Part shown: positions 1 to 11,202 of the stretch, piece by piece
How positions within the stretch are numbered: position 1 is the first letter of the stretch
Layout: every line of letters starts with the position of its first letter
Assembly: GCA_964058845.1 (NCBI GenBank)
Contig: CAXKVR010000140.1
Span: forward strand, 124,001 to 188,000
Source: Carex sylvatica
Taxonomy: Eukaryota > Streptophyta > Magnoliopsida > Poales > Cyperaceae
DNA: 64,000 nucleotides
Direction: 5' to 3'
Program-made: the position numbers and the translations under genes
Notes under the pieces: model-generated
Told to the model about the DNA's origin: nothing
Database searches by the model: none
Seen by the model: the letters and a program-made list of their open reading frames with translations, nothing else

Positions 1-357
1 ATTTCCGTTTAGATATGGACCGTTCAATCAGAATCCGCACAAATATTAAAGAGGTCCATACATTCCACCTCGAACTGGTTGACTGTGATACTGATCAGAC
101 GATTTGGATCTAAATAGAAATATTCTGTTATCTCAGATGATATAGACAGACTCCATCTTTAAATAAGAATAAATTATGTATTAAAAGAAAACAATTTCTC
201 TCCACGTTCAATAATATAATTATTGTTCTCAAAACAGCACCCTCTTTTTTTCTTTTAGAATAACATTTAAGAGAGGAAAGGACAGCATTCTAAAAAGATA
301 TTTCTTGAAGTTTCATCAGATGTACATTCAACATAATACTATGACCTCTTAACCACC

Positions 358-391
<34 letters not shown>

Positions 392-605
392 CAGGTCCCC
401 CTCTCGGGTCTTTAAATACAACCACATCTCTGACGTAACATTGCAGGGGTAAAATTGCCATTTAATGACCAAAAAAGAAAAGAAAAAGAAAATCAGCCCC
501 TCCTCTATCAGCCAAATGAAATTCCATTAATGATCACATCAAAAGCCTTTTGCAAATTCTTCACTTGTGCCAAATCACAACTTCTGAATACTAAGAACCA
601 CAACT
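1..605. other. 3' flank of NDC1, no gene recognised
   Basis: AT-rich sequence with an A-run near 357-372 and GAAAA-type simple repeats near 373-390 and 472-491. Positions about 88-150 resemble 21117-21176 (shared words around GATCTAAA, TGTTA and CTCAGA-GATAT), which suggests two copies of one dispersed repeat. Short ORFs here are low-complexity and not supported. Confidence 0.5.
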
Positions 606-3600
606 TCAAACAGCACGGTACTCAATGAAATTGAACAGCTTCTGTACAAGAACTGCACGTGCACCAAACAAGGGCTTGCCACCAATCCAGTCCCTATCCA
701 AAGTCATCGACTTCGCACTTGCTTGCATGTCAGCCCAAAACACTGACACAATCTGATAAATAGAAGTCCTAAGTACATCTGCTATTACATAAGACTTGTT
801 GTGCAACTCATGCTGTTTTTTAACCGTAACTGCAGTTACGCGGTAGTCTTTCTTACCAGTGCTCACTGTTGCCCATTTCATAGTTGTGGGGCTTAGGAAC
901 TGTGAGGTGGAGGGCCCACCCGTCTTCTTCCCTATACAGGCCTCAACTGCAAGCAGGGATGCCAGTAGAGTGGTAATAGCAGTTGTGTTGCAACCGGAGA
1001 TCTGAGCAACTCCATAGCGGTCCTCACGGCGTGACCGTGCCGTTAATGCAGCTAAACTCCTAGCCGACCATGCACATATCTGTCTCAGAGGAGAAGTTTT
1101 ACATTAGATTCTGACAAAGACTAGCAAAGATAATTAGTATAAGTTAATTTTCAGTGTAAAAGAAAAGAATTCATCTCTTCCAAGCTAAATACAATGAAAT
1201 AAGAATTAAAGGTATACAATTTGAGATAAGGGCTTGAGAATACAACACCAGTAGTCAACTGCATATTCAAGTGACATCCAATATTTGTTTCAACCAATTG
1301 AGCAAAACAACACAATGGACATAAGGGCTTGAGAATACAACACCAGTAATCTACCGCATTTGCAAGTGGCATCCGTTATTTTCTTTAATCTTTTGAGAAC
1401 TGAACAGGTACCAAATTTAAATCAATGTCTATCTTTTTTCTTCTTTTTCTCAAGTGAATCACACATTTACAAACAAAGTTGGTTCTGTAGATAAAAAAAA
1501 GTTTAGGGGTAATTGTCAACTTGTTAATAAATTTGAGGAATCTTGCTTAGTTTCTGAAAATATGGTAAATGCGGGGTGCAATTTGCAAAAGGAAAGGATG
1601 ATTCAAGTCAACCTCAAAATCATCAAAAGCTCCATTAAGTTTTGAATAAGCATGAGAATCCATGGGCGGGCTCATCTGCTCCAAGAACAAATCCGAACGA
1701 TCTCCATATTTCCCTTCTAGGCCCTCGACAAGCTTGGAGGTGAAATTCTCAAGAGGCCTCAGGCATGCGCTGACAACCCGTCTATATGTCTCACCGCTCT
1801 CCTCAAAAAACGCAGCCCTTCGCCATGGTTCAGTGTTATTCTCTGAGACCATGCACAGGTCAAAATATGCAAGGTGCTGTAGAAGTGATTTTGGAGGGCT
1901 TTGTTCTAGAGCTTCAAGCAGGGTTTCACTCGGGTTGGTCTCTGCAGCAGCTGAGCCTTGTGGTGGTGCAAAAGTGAACCTCCTTGTGTGCACCACCTAA
2001 AGTATTAGAGGGGAAATTTGAGAAATAGAAGGAATGGGTTTGCAGGTATAGAAAATGAATTGTGTATCACTGTATTAGTACATCCATGCATTTTTTTTTT
2101 TGGCATGTAATATTAGTTGACAAAATAGAGCTCAGCATGCAGGTGCACAATGGACTTGTGGGCCTTCTTAATATATCATGTGAATTATTACCAATTTGCT
2201 AGTGAAGTAGTTCTCCATGATTAAAATAATATATAAATAATTTCATGGTATAGTAAGATAACGAAAATCATCATTAGAAGAGTCCATACTTGTAAGGGTC
2301 ACAGAAAATAGATTAAGCACCAAATATAGTATTACTATTTCAGACTTGACTAAAATCAACAATTGCATTAGCTGATGAGTCTATGCTAGTTTTAAAAATG
2401 ATTTTCTAAAAGTAGCAATACCAATAATTTATTAATCCCATGTAACAGAAAGAAAATAAGTTTACAATAATTTAAGGAATATAATGACCTGGAGTAAATG
2501 GTGGCTCATTTCCCAACAGAATGAGACGATGAAGATCCCCAAGAAAACCCTTATCTGGTTATTGACCCATCTACCTATTGTTGCTTTGATTTTGTACTCA
2601 TCATGTAGAAATAAAAGCAACACAAATGAATAGACAAACCCCTGAACTGACATCTTCAGAGCTCTGGGAAACGATAAAAAGAAACCCTTCTTAAAGCTGT
2701 AGAAAAGTGGACGCTGCAAGATAATAAAAACAAATTCATGAAAGGGGTTATTAGCACAATGAAACCTTCTCGTAATTACAATTTCACTAATGAATGGAAC
2801 AACATTTTGGACATCAAACTAATTTGCAATTTAGCACTTTCATATAGCAAAGCCTTTTTTTAATATATCATATAAATGAACAAACTAACTAGATAATCGC
2901 CTTTTATAATAACTGGTAAATGGGATCAACCAATAATGTTTTCAATAATTCCAAATTCAGTTTTAACCATGTCGATTGAAATCATTTGATCTGTACAAAA
3001 ATTTCCAATATCATTTTCAATTGTCAATCTTATATATTTCAAATAGGAGCCTTAATTTTTTTTTTAATTCCCCTAAAACATTACAGGTGTACATACAGCT
3101 TGAGCTCGAAAACAAGGAGGAAAACAAGAAAAAAAAAAACCTGAATAATAGGGAACTTCAAGATCCATCTCTTCCTAAAGAGATAATGAGCACCATACAC
3201 CAACCCAAACACAGCCCCTCTCATCCCCAGTGCATAAGCCCCCTCATCCAAATCCGAGCAAGCCGCAACCACTGAAAAGGTTCCAGCCACCAAGCAAACA
3301 ACCAAGAAGAAGATCGATTTCAGAGATCTCCATGCTGTAAATCCTGAGTCTTCAGTAAAAAACGAGCCAGAAAAACCACCGATGACGCACTTGAAAGTGG
3401 AATTGATGAGAGAAAAGAAGAGCTTAGGAAGAGAGGCAGACGGGACAGGAGAAGGAGACAGTATAATAAGGAAGGAAGAGGAGAGGAGGAGGAGAAAAGC
3501 TTGTAAAGAGAAAAAGGAGAGGAGGAAATCAGAGAGAGAGAACAGGCGGCGGCGTAGCGGGAGGAGGAGGAGCAGGAGAGAAGAAAGAAGGTAAATAGAG

Positions 3601-3689
3601 GCGGTAGAGATGGATTGCCATATGAGAAACCCTAGCCGTCGATCTTTTATAACGGACGGCGGAGATGGGTCAATTGCGGCCGATGACAT
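606..3689 (-). CDS. NDC1: Nucleoporin NDC1 (plant Ndc1/Nup family), 4 coding exons
   Basis: Coding exons on the minus strand are 3689-3141, 2713-2489, 1996-1613 and 1079-606. All junctions are GT-AG in phase 0, giving 543 aa, close to plant NDC1 length. Exon 1 starts at an ATG in a long open frame and carries four hydrophobic spans (about residues 22-46, 52-77, 127-150 and 151-172). Exon 2 adds two more, giving the six-span membrane half typical of NDC1. Exons 3-4 form the soluble C-terminal half, with plant NDC1 signatures such as FAPPQGSAAAETNPSE, LCMVSEN, WRRAAFFEE, EDRYGVAQ and a KPLFGAR motif just before the stop. NDC1 is known as a pore-membrane nucleoporin that anchors nuclear pore complexes in the envelope. 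The first intron is 427 bp and the third is 533 bp with an internal repeat. No frame damage is seen. Identification rests on recalled family motifs rather than an alignment. Confidence 0.9.
1226..1385. repeat. Tandem partial duplication in NDC1 intron 3
   Basis: The phrase ATAAGGGCTTGAGAATACAA occurs at 1226 and again at 1321. Similarity continues for about 60 bp after each copy, so a ~95-bp unit is partly duplicated. It lies wholly inside the intron between the last two coding exons. Confidence 0.75.
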
Positions 3690-3699
3690 GGCCGTCAGA

Positions 3700-3735
3700 A
3701 AGCGAGAAAGAGAGAGAGAAAGAGAAAGAGGGTTT
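3700..3735 (-). promoter_or_regulatory. Pyrimidine-rich leader just upstream of NDC1
   Basis: On the minus strand, 11-46 bp upstream of the NDC1 ATG, there is a CTTTCTCTCTCTCTTTCTC-type tract. Such Y-patches are common in plant core promoters and 5' leaders. No clear TATA box was seen. Confidence 0.4.
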
Positions 3736-3957
3736 TGAGAGTGGGGTTTTGGATTTTGAATGAGCGTGTAGCTCGCCGCTGATCGACAAGGGTAAAAGAC
3801 TAGTTTTGATTGATGGAGTCATGGAGTATTATTATTGCTTAAGAGTTAAGGGTCATGTTTGATTGTGGAATTTTACATTGGAGTAAATTATTTATTTTAA
3901 ATTAAGGTAAAATAAATTAATTATGTTTGATAAAATAAGTTAAATTATATCTCTAGA

Positions 3958-4090
3958 TAGAGTAAATTATTCTAATTGATCTCTTACTCTATCTTACTTC
4001 TTCTATTTTACTTCTGGATAGAGTAACGAGTAAGTTATCCTGATTAATCTCTTATTCTATCTTACTTTTTCTATTTTACTTCTTATTTGA
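3958..4090. repeat. ~65-bp imperfect tandem duplication
   Basis: Two adjacent units carry the block ATCTCTTACTCTATCTTACT / ATCTCTTATTCTATCTTACT followed by TCTATTTTACTTCT. They lie in the spacer upstream of NDC1. No coding potential. Confidence 0.6.
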
Positions 4091-4278
4091 TTCTTTAAAT
4101 ATGAAATAAATAGTTTATCTCTTGCTCCTTCAAATGTTCAATAAGCAGTTGGCCCCAAAACTTATTTAATTCCCAACTTGACTTGACTTGGACTTGACTT
4201 GTCATAAACGGACTGATAACTATCATTGACTACTGATAAACGGACCCAATAACTACCAGGAATTTTCCTCTAGATATT

Positions 4279-4664
4279 CCGATTTTTTTATTATTAGAAA
4301 AAATAAAAAAATATTGACAGGTTATGTTTTTCTGAAATTTCTAAGAAGAATGTTATGATATATAATATTCAGTTATATATATATATATATATATATATAT
4401 TTTTCTTCAACAGTTGTTGTTGTGAAATTTACTTTTAACGAAAAAAATAATATAGTTGAATATTATAAACTATAACATCTAACTATAATATTTTTTTTCA
4501 ACGATTGTTATTAATCAGTTAATAATCAGATTAACTGAACGTTATTGTTTATAACATCCAACTACAAGAGAATATTATAAACCATAACATTCTTCTTATA
4601 TTTTGAAATTTCATAAAATATTACCCTATTATCAATATCTTTTTTCCATTAATAAAAAAATCGG
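4279..4664. mobile_element. Long-palindrome MITE, MULE type (386 bp)
   Basis: The two halves are inverted copies of each other. The left end CCGATTTTTTTATTA matches the reverse complement of the right end, and the match continues inwards through a GAAATTTC..AAGAAGAATGTTATG block to an (AT)n centre near 4374-4400. TCTAGATATT is directly repeated at 4269-4278 and 4665-4674, a perfect 10-bp target duplication. Long terminal inverted repeats with a 9-11 bp duplication point to the Mutator superfamily. No coding capacity. Confidence 0.82.
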
Positions 4665-4680
4665 TCTAGATATTCTGAAT

Positions 4681-4797
4681 TATAATTTTCAATATGCACC
4701 GTTATTTATTCACTCGGGTATTATAATTTACTTGTTCCACTATAATTTTCATGCACCATTATTTGTTATTATAAATTACTTGTTCCATTATTATAAT
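4681..4797. repeat. Tandem duplication next to a MITE
   Basis: Two imperfect copies of a ~60-bp unit both run from ATAATTTTCA(ATATG)CACC to TACTTGTTCCA. No gene. Confidence 0.6.
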
Positions 4798-4997
4798 ACA
4801 GATACACATCTGAATTACATTCATTTAGTACGAAATATAAAAATATTGACCGTTGTTAATAATTATTTTTAACTTTCTGACTTATTTTTCTTAACTCTTT
4901 AAAATTCACGTTGGAATGTTGATGAATACACACTTGTTGTTTTATGTTTCTGCCCTCATTAATCATTATTCACACCAATATAAATATATATTTATTA

Positions 4998-5353
4998 AGA
5001 GTATGGTTTAAATTTCTCATTATTTTATGACTCAATTATGCTCCACATCTTTATCGTCATTTTTAAAGTACAAACAGTCAATCTGATAGCATAATATTTA
5101 TATTAAAATGTATTTTGAGACTAAATTTTTTTTTTTTAATAGGTACAAAATTATTATTTTTGGATGGTTCAAAATCTTTTGATTTTTGTACCAATCTAAA
5201 AAAAAAAAAATTAAAAAAAAATTTGGTCTTGAAGCACAATTTAATATGGAAATCAAGTTGAGTGATTCGGATTAATTATTTGGACTTTAAAACAAAGATA
5301 AAGATGTGGAGTATAATTAGGACAAAAAAATAATTAAACATTTTAACACTACT
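4998..5353. mobile_element. Foldback MITE, MULE type (356 bp)
   Basis: The arms are inverted copies, for example CTCCACATCTTTATC near 5041 against GATAAAGATGTGGAG near 5297, and an oligo-T/oligo-A centre near 5130-5220. TATTTATTA is repeated exactly at 4989-4997 and 5354-5362, a 9-bp target duplication. The outermost few bases of the arms match only with gaps, so the ends are less certain than in the neighbouring elements. Confidence 0.7.
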
Positions 5354-5575
5354 TATTTATTACATAATGTATATACATTGTGGAAGTAATAATTAGGTAT
5401 GCAGGATTCGCCCCTAAGCTATTTACTTTTATTTAACAACTCCAAATATGGCTTTTAATATTTTATTTTTATTTTCTAAAAGGTCAAATAACTATTTTTA
5501 TGAATTTAGTCTGAACATATCATAAATTTTCTTATCCGTCTTTGAATCTTTAGACACGCTTGGTTATTTTGAAAT

Positions 5576-6105
5576 AGGGGAAATTTTCATTTGTACCCCT
5601 AAAAAATCTTGGGGTTATGTAATTTCTCCTCTAAAATTCATAATATCATATTCCTCCCCTTTAATTTTCGAAAGTTTACAAATTTATCTAATTTATTAAC
5701 TTTTCTATTAAAACTCATTTTAAATTTATAAAATTTTCATTTTACCCTTTATTAAATGTGTAAAAAAAATGTTAAGTCTTCTCATTGGTTGATTTTCAAG
5801 GCCAAATAATTCATTTCTCTACTTGTCACACATACATAGTTGCATTTAGACATACGCTTGTGTGCAAATCAAACCGGCCAATGAGAAGATTGAGCATTTC
5901 TCTTAAACATGCTACATATTTTTATTTTTTTTAACAAAGAGTAAAATATATACTTTAGAAATTTAAAATGAATTTTGATAGAAATGACAATAAATTAGGT
6001 AAATTTGTGAGTTTTTGAAATTTAGAGGGTAAATAAGATATTATGAATTTTAGAGGGGGGGCTGCATAATTTTGAAATTTTGAGGAGCATAAACGAACTT
6101 CCCCT
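5576..6105. mobile_element. Foldback MITE, MULE type (530 bp)
   Basis: Ends AGGGGAA.../...TTCCCCT are inverted repeats, and matching continues for over 200 bp on each side (for example CTAAAATTCATAATATC against GATATTATGAATTTTAG). Flanks TTTTGAAAT (5567-5575) and TTTTAAAAT (6106-6114) form a 9-bp target duplication with one change. Non-coding. Confidence 0.8.
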
Positions 6106-6114
6106 TTTTAAAAT

Positions 6115-7070
6115 ATATGCACTCGGCAGTTACTAATTTTGCATTCTAAACATATTTTCAAACCACTCAAAATGCAGATGACTATTATGTAATAATGTTT
6201 ACTTGATAATTGTATAAGGCATACTTAATTATTGTAGAATGCTTATTACATTGTTGTGGAATACATACTTGATTATGTTTTTCTTTCTGAAAAATTAGCC
6301 CAAAAACAATCAAAGGCAAGGAGGTAAAGTTTGAGATATATATATATATTATATATATTTTAAAGGAATGGATTTGGTGAAAGTTGCTTTCAAAAACTTT
6401 TTAGTGTTGTTTTACAATTCGGGTGAATTGAGGGAGCTAAGTGCAATGAGGAAGTGGGAATTGCAATCTTGATTAGTCGCTAATAACGTATATGAATCGA
6501 GAACTAGTATTTAATTTAGTGATAATAATGTATATTTAAAATTCAGATAGCGACTATTTTGAACAACTACTCACCTAATCAAATATAAAACATAGTATAA
6601 AATAGCTCACTAACCTGAGTTAGTACTATTTCTCTATAATCCAAACACATCATATCAATAGTTGGATAATTTGACCTTCAAATTTTACTCAAAAAACAAA
6701 CTACCCGAAGTTCCGAACCATTGAACTTTTGCGTAAAGGTTCGAGGTCGAGCCACCCAACTATTTAATATTCACAAAAGATTTTCTTATCCAAGCTTCAA
6801 ATTTGAAATCTCCTGCACAGAGAACATTATCTTTACTACTAGATTATAGGATGGTTATTTTTTAATGAAATGATGAGTCTGATTGCACGGTACACATATG
6901 AGCTCATATGGACTGTTTAATCGTGAGAAAGGAAGAGGATCTGAATGCAAACACATTCACTAGTACGAGAATGCAGAACTACTCATTTGACAATTTAGAA
7001 AATAGTGATAGAATATTATTAATCGAATTATAAATATATAATAGTGGTAAATAATGCAATATGATTGGTG
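6115..7070. other. AT-rich spacer, no gene seen
   Basis: It holds a short (TA)n tract near 6338-6360. No ORF of note, no RNA gene recognised. Confidence 0.5.
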
Positions 7071-7079
7071 CATAAAAAT

Positions 7080-7485
7080 GAGTAAGGCTAGAGTGCTATG
7101 GATTGCATAAAGAGCTACGGTGCTACGGTTCAATATTCGATATTTTTAAATCCTAACGGTTGATCTGAACCGTTCATCTTGTTCTTCATATTAATATATG
7201 TTTGGAGACCAAATTTTACATTTTTTGAAAGTTTTTTACTATTTTTTTAGATAGATAGAAAATCACTTGATTTAAAAAATTCTGCACCATTCAGATATTT
7301 GATTTTCTAACTATCTAAAAAAATAGTAAACAATTTCCAAAAAATATAAAATTTGGTCTCCAAACACATATTAATATGGAGAACAAGATAAACGGTTCAG
7401 ATCGACCATTAGAATTTTAAAAACTCAAATATTGAGCCGTAGCACCGTAGTTCTCTATGTAACCCATAGCACCCTAACCTTACTC
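7080..7485. mobile_element. Near-perfect foldback MITE, MULE type (406 bp)
   Basis: Terminal inverted repeats begin GAGTAAGGCTAGAGTGCTA on the left and GAGTAAGGTTAGGGTGCTA on the reverse-complemented right. The palindrome extends almost to the centre near 7290. CATAAAAAT lies at 7071-7079 and 7486-7494, a perfect 9-bp target duplication. Of the four spacer MITEs this has the best preserved termini. No coding capacity. Confidence 0.88.
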
Positions 7486-8345
7486 CATAAAAATTGTTGT
7501 TCTTGCGTTATTCGAGTGAAAATATTATTTGGTAAGCTATTTAGTTGAAATAATTCAATGATAATCTAAGTTATGTTCGGATGCCTCCAATATAATGGGA
7601 ATTTATGAGATTTTACAATTAATGGTTTTTTTTTTTTAGGGTTGTTTCTCACTTTCCTCCTTCGCATTCTTCAATAAAAGCTGATAAAAATTAAATGCAC
7701 TTGGACTTCATGAATTTTTTGGAGATGATTAGAGACACACACAATCTCTCTCTCTCTCTATGTACTTTCTCTTGGGTGAGCTTGAATGAAGCAAAAATAA
7801 TACTAATTCGAGAATGATAATATTTTTTTGAGTTATTTAATGTTTGAATGAAGTAAGAATAACACTAACTCACTATTCTTTGTTTGTCTTATGAGTTAGC
7901 TCACTATTTTACTAATCCAACTAAGAATTAAATTAGCTACTATTCTCAAAACTTAAAATTAGTTCTATTCTTACTTTACTTTTACTAAAAAAACATCATG
8001 ATATCTTTTCTCCGGTTTTTTTTTTACTATTTTATGCGCAATTATCAGTCATCTAAAGTTGATTTTTATATTATTTTACTTCATTCATTTTTCTTTTTCT
8101 TTTCTCTTGTAATTTTATACGGATATTAAAAATTGAATTATGATGTTAGACCAATAGTAATAAGAAGAATCATTTAATATACTAATTAAATATATCTTAT
8201 TTAAGTATTAAAAAAGGTTTTTATTTTATGAAATAATAATTAATATGTATTGTTACGTTATAATCCACTTTATTTAATTATATGGAATAATTTTATAATA
8301 TCAGACTTTTTAGAAAAAAATATAATTTTTCACAAATCATAAAAT

Positions 8346-8382
8346 GGCTTTGATGTAATTTTTCACAAATTACATCAAAGCC
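8346..8382. repeat. Perfect 16-bp stem hairpin
   Basis: GGCTTTGATGTAATTT is followed by a 5-nt loop (TTCAC) and its exact reverse complement. It sits in gene-free DNA. It could be a tiny foldback remnant. The stem is too short for a typical plant microRNA precursor. Confidence 0.7.
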
Positions 8383-8559
8383 CTTAGAAAAGTACAAATC
8401 ATAGAAAATAAATTGGCATATCATCAAACGGTCCGAATTCCATTGTGGAGTGGCTTTTCTTGTTTAAGCGTCAAAGTGCTCCTTTTATAACAATATTTGA
8501 ATCATGCGAATACAAAACACAAAAACGAACAAACGAAGAATTAGACAAGTAGTATAAAT

Positions 8560-8670
8560 GCACACATAATCATAAAAAAAAAAAAAAACCTATACATGTA
8601 TTTTAATTGTTTATTATGCACACATAATCATAAAAAAAAAAAACTTATACATGTATTTTAATTGTTTATT
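8560..8670. repeat. 58-bp direct tandem duplication
   Basis: Two head-to-tail copies begin GCACACATAATCAT (8560 and 8618) and end TTTTAATTGTTTATT. They differ mainly in the length of the internal A-run. Confidence 0.85.
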
Positions 8671-9756
8671 CAAGGAGGAATTTTATGTGTACATTTTTCT
8701 ATTGAAACTCTTTTTAAATTTATAAATTTCTCATTTCATCGTTTATTAATTATTCATATGTTGTACATTTGTTTCCCTATTAAATATACTAAAATATAAT
8801 GGACTAGAGTCGATTTAGAAATTTATAATAAAAACATTGTTAATTTTATATCACTTTTCCAACTCATATAATAAAACTTGTGCGGTTCAGTCTTATTTTT
8901 GTGTGCCGTGAAAAAATTGTAAAAATCAATTAATGTTGACAATATTTATATAGTATTTTCAACTATCAAACTAAGTTATAATATCATAATATTTATAGAG
9001 AAAATGATATCAATTATATTTTCTTATATCAATTTAAAATTTTAAATAACTTTATTATTAAAATACTAAAAATTGAAGGTGAGATGAGGGGCGGACCCAC
9101 ATGGTTTTAGGGTGGGCAGCTGCTTCTCCCTAGATTTTGAGTTTTAGTAGAGATCGGGATGTTTCGATTGACTTTGCTCTCCTCTGAATATTTTTTTCGC
9201 CCCATATGGATGTTTGATTTGTAATTCGGGTTAAATTTAGAGTTTAAATTAAAATAAATTTTTTGAATTATGATTAATAATTAGAATTATAAGTTAAAAA
9301 ATCAGAGATTATAAATCAGAATATTGAAAAGTATAAGTTAAAATATTGTTTTCTATCAAGTATCTAATTAACTAATAAATTTAAATTTGATTCAATATTT
9401 TTTTTTGTCTCGCGACGAAAATTCTGAATCCGCACTAATATAGCTATTTAAACCTGAATATTTTTGGATCCACTTTTATCTAAATGTTCAAGTTTTACAA
9501 TAACTTTGAACTCGTCACATGCCCAGATGAGCTGTTCAACGGGTCTTGAGTGCAGAATACTTTTGACTGTGTCAAATGAAATAATTTAATTTGTTAAATA
9601 TTTGTTGGATAATAATTACTAAACTGTTAGTATCTTTGTTTTTCCGTAAACAATACATTAATTATTCTATTAATATAGAGAAAATGTTTCTATTTATAAC
9701 ACTTTGTCCACAATATTAATCTGATCTGATTTTAACTGTCATTAACTGTTGGTCCC

Positions 9757-11179
9757 TGATATCTCACAAACTTATTTATATTCCGACCCATATTTTGTAC
9801 CAAAACCTGTATTTAGAACTATTAAATCGGTCGTATTTCATTGAATATCTATAGAATATGGTACTGCTGCAAATTTGTTCTTATTTTGCAGGAATCGGGT
9901 GAAATCGAGGAGAAATCTGGATTTGAAGAGTTATGACACAGGTAGTACAGCATCTTGTCCGGACCGTATCAGCCTCGACCCGACCAGAACAATGCTGAAA
10001 TTTCAGCATCTGAACTTAAAACAGTGATAACTTTTGACTCATAGCTCCGTTTTGAGTGTATGACCACTTTTCAGAAAGTTTGCGAGAAAATCTACAATTT
10101 GAGCCAGAGACACAGGCACACGGTCCGTGTCAAGCATTTCCATAAACAGATTCAGAATCTGTAAACAAGGCCTATTGAAGGAAGGTCGGCAATCACTCCA
10201 TATAAGCGAGATTTCTTGCACCAGAGAGGGCATTCAGACTATTCTGGAGAGGAGAAAAATACGAGTTTTGCCATAAACTCCATTATCTTTATCTCTTTTA
10301 TTTGTTTTTTGATTATTTTAGATTAGGCTTTTTAGTTTATAGGGTTATGATGTAGTCGAATACTTATTTTTGCTAGTTATTTGATTATGTGTTGATTTTT
10401 GTATTTGCTTGCTTGAGTAACATTTTAATTGCTTATCTGTGTTTGTTTGATTATTATTTCATTTTACCACTAGATGTGGCCATGTTTATAAGGTACTGTG
10501 TCCAAATTGATCTTTCAACCAGACTAAGTATTTGAGGTAGGTTCACAAATTGAAAGGTAGAACCAATAGTAGTCGAGAGGTGAACTTTCCATATATCGAG
10601 AGATTGTGGATACCTTTAGTAAACCACATAAGTAACTTAGGTAATTCAAACCAATAAATGAGAGTTGAGGTTAGAACCCTAAGAGGACAAAATTGTAATT
10701 CTGTTATCGAGTTCATTAAGCCAACAAACAAGAGTTGAGGTTTAGGAACAGCAGGTACGGTCAGTTTACCCTACACAAAGTCAATCAGCGTAGAAATCAG
10801 ATAACAGCAGTATTTACCCGGAGCTGACACGGACCGTGTAAGAAACTACATGGGTCGTGTCAGCCGAGAGACATAGTTGCAGATGAGTCAGAAATCCTGA
10901 AAACCTTTTTATTCTTATTAAACAAAACCTAAAAAATATTTATTGTTTTGAATATTGTTATTTATCTGTTTAAAACCCCAAAATTACTTTTTGCATAACT
11001 TTTAGAGTTTATTTAATCTAAGTAAAGTCCAGTTAAGTTTCAACCGTCCCTGTGGATCGATACCAGATAATACTGCGCGATTAGGATTGTACACTTGCAA
11101 TCTGACTCGAAAGTGTAATCAAGGTTAAAAGGTATAGTTTGCTATAATAAAACTTTGTGCATACACTTTTGTGTGAACA
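9757..11179 (+). repeat. 5' LTR (1423 bp)
   Basis: It starts TGATATCTCACAAAC and ends TTTTGTGTGAACA (TG...CA). It closely matches the LTRs at 12707 and 14227 but lacks about 75 bp around 10247 that they carry. Confidence 0.85.
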
Positions 11180-11185
11180 AGTTTT

Positions 11186-11202
11186 TGGAGCCGTTGCCGG
11201 GG
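11186..11202 (+). other. Primer-binding site for tRNA-Asp
   Basis: TGGAGCCGTTGCCGGGG lies 6 bp after the LTR end. It is complementary to the 3' end of plant tRNA-Asp with one mismatch; the expected start is TGGCGCC. The inverted copy at 14212-14226 keeps GGCGCC. Confidence 0.85.

Larger units (their letters stand above)
7495..9750. other. AT-rich spacer, no gene seen
   Basis: A 2.2-kb gene-free stretch with simple repeats, including (TC)n near 7744. A possible decayed element lies around 9085-9440, where GAGGGGCGGACCC and the reverse complement of CTGAATCCGCAC hint at weak inverted ends. This is too weak to list separately. Confidence 0.45.

Noticed and set aside
1662..2000. Plus-strand 112-aa ORF
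   Set aside because: Antisense shadow of NDC1 exon 3, which has strong family motifs.
3382..3594. Plus-strand Arg/Glu-rich ORF
   Set aside because: Antisense to NDC1 exon 1; its composition mirrors the Leu/Ser-rich membrane segments on the other strand.
8346..8382. microRNA precursor
   Set aside because: A 16-bp stem with a 5-nt loop is too short for plant pre-miRNA.
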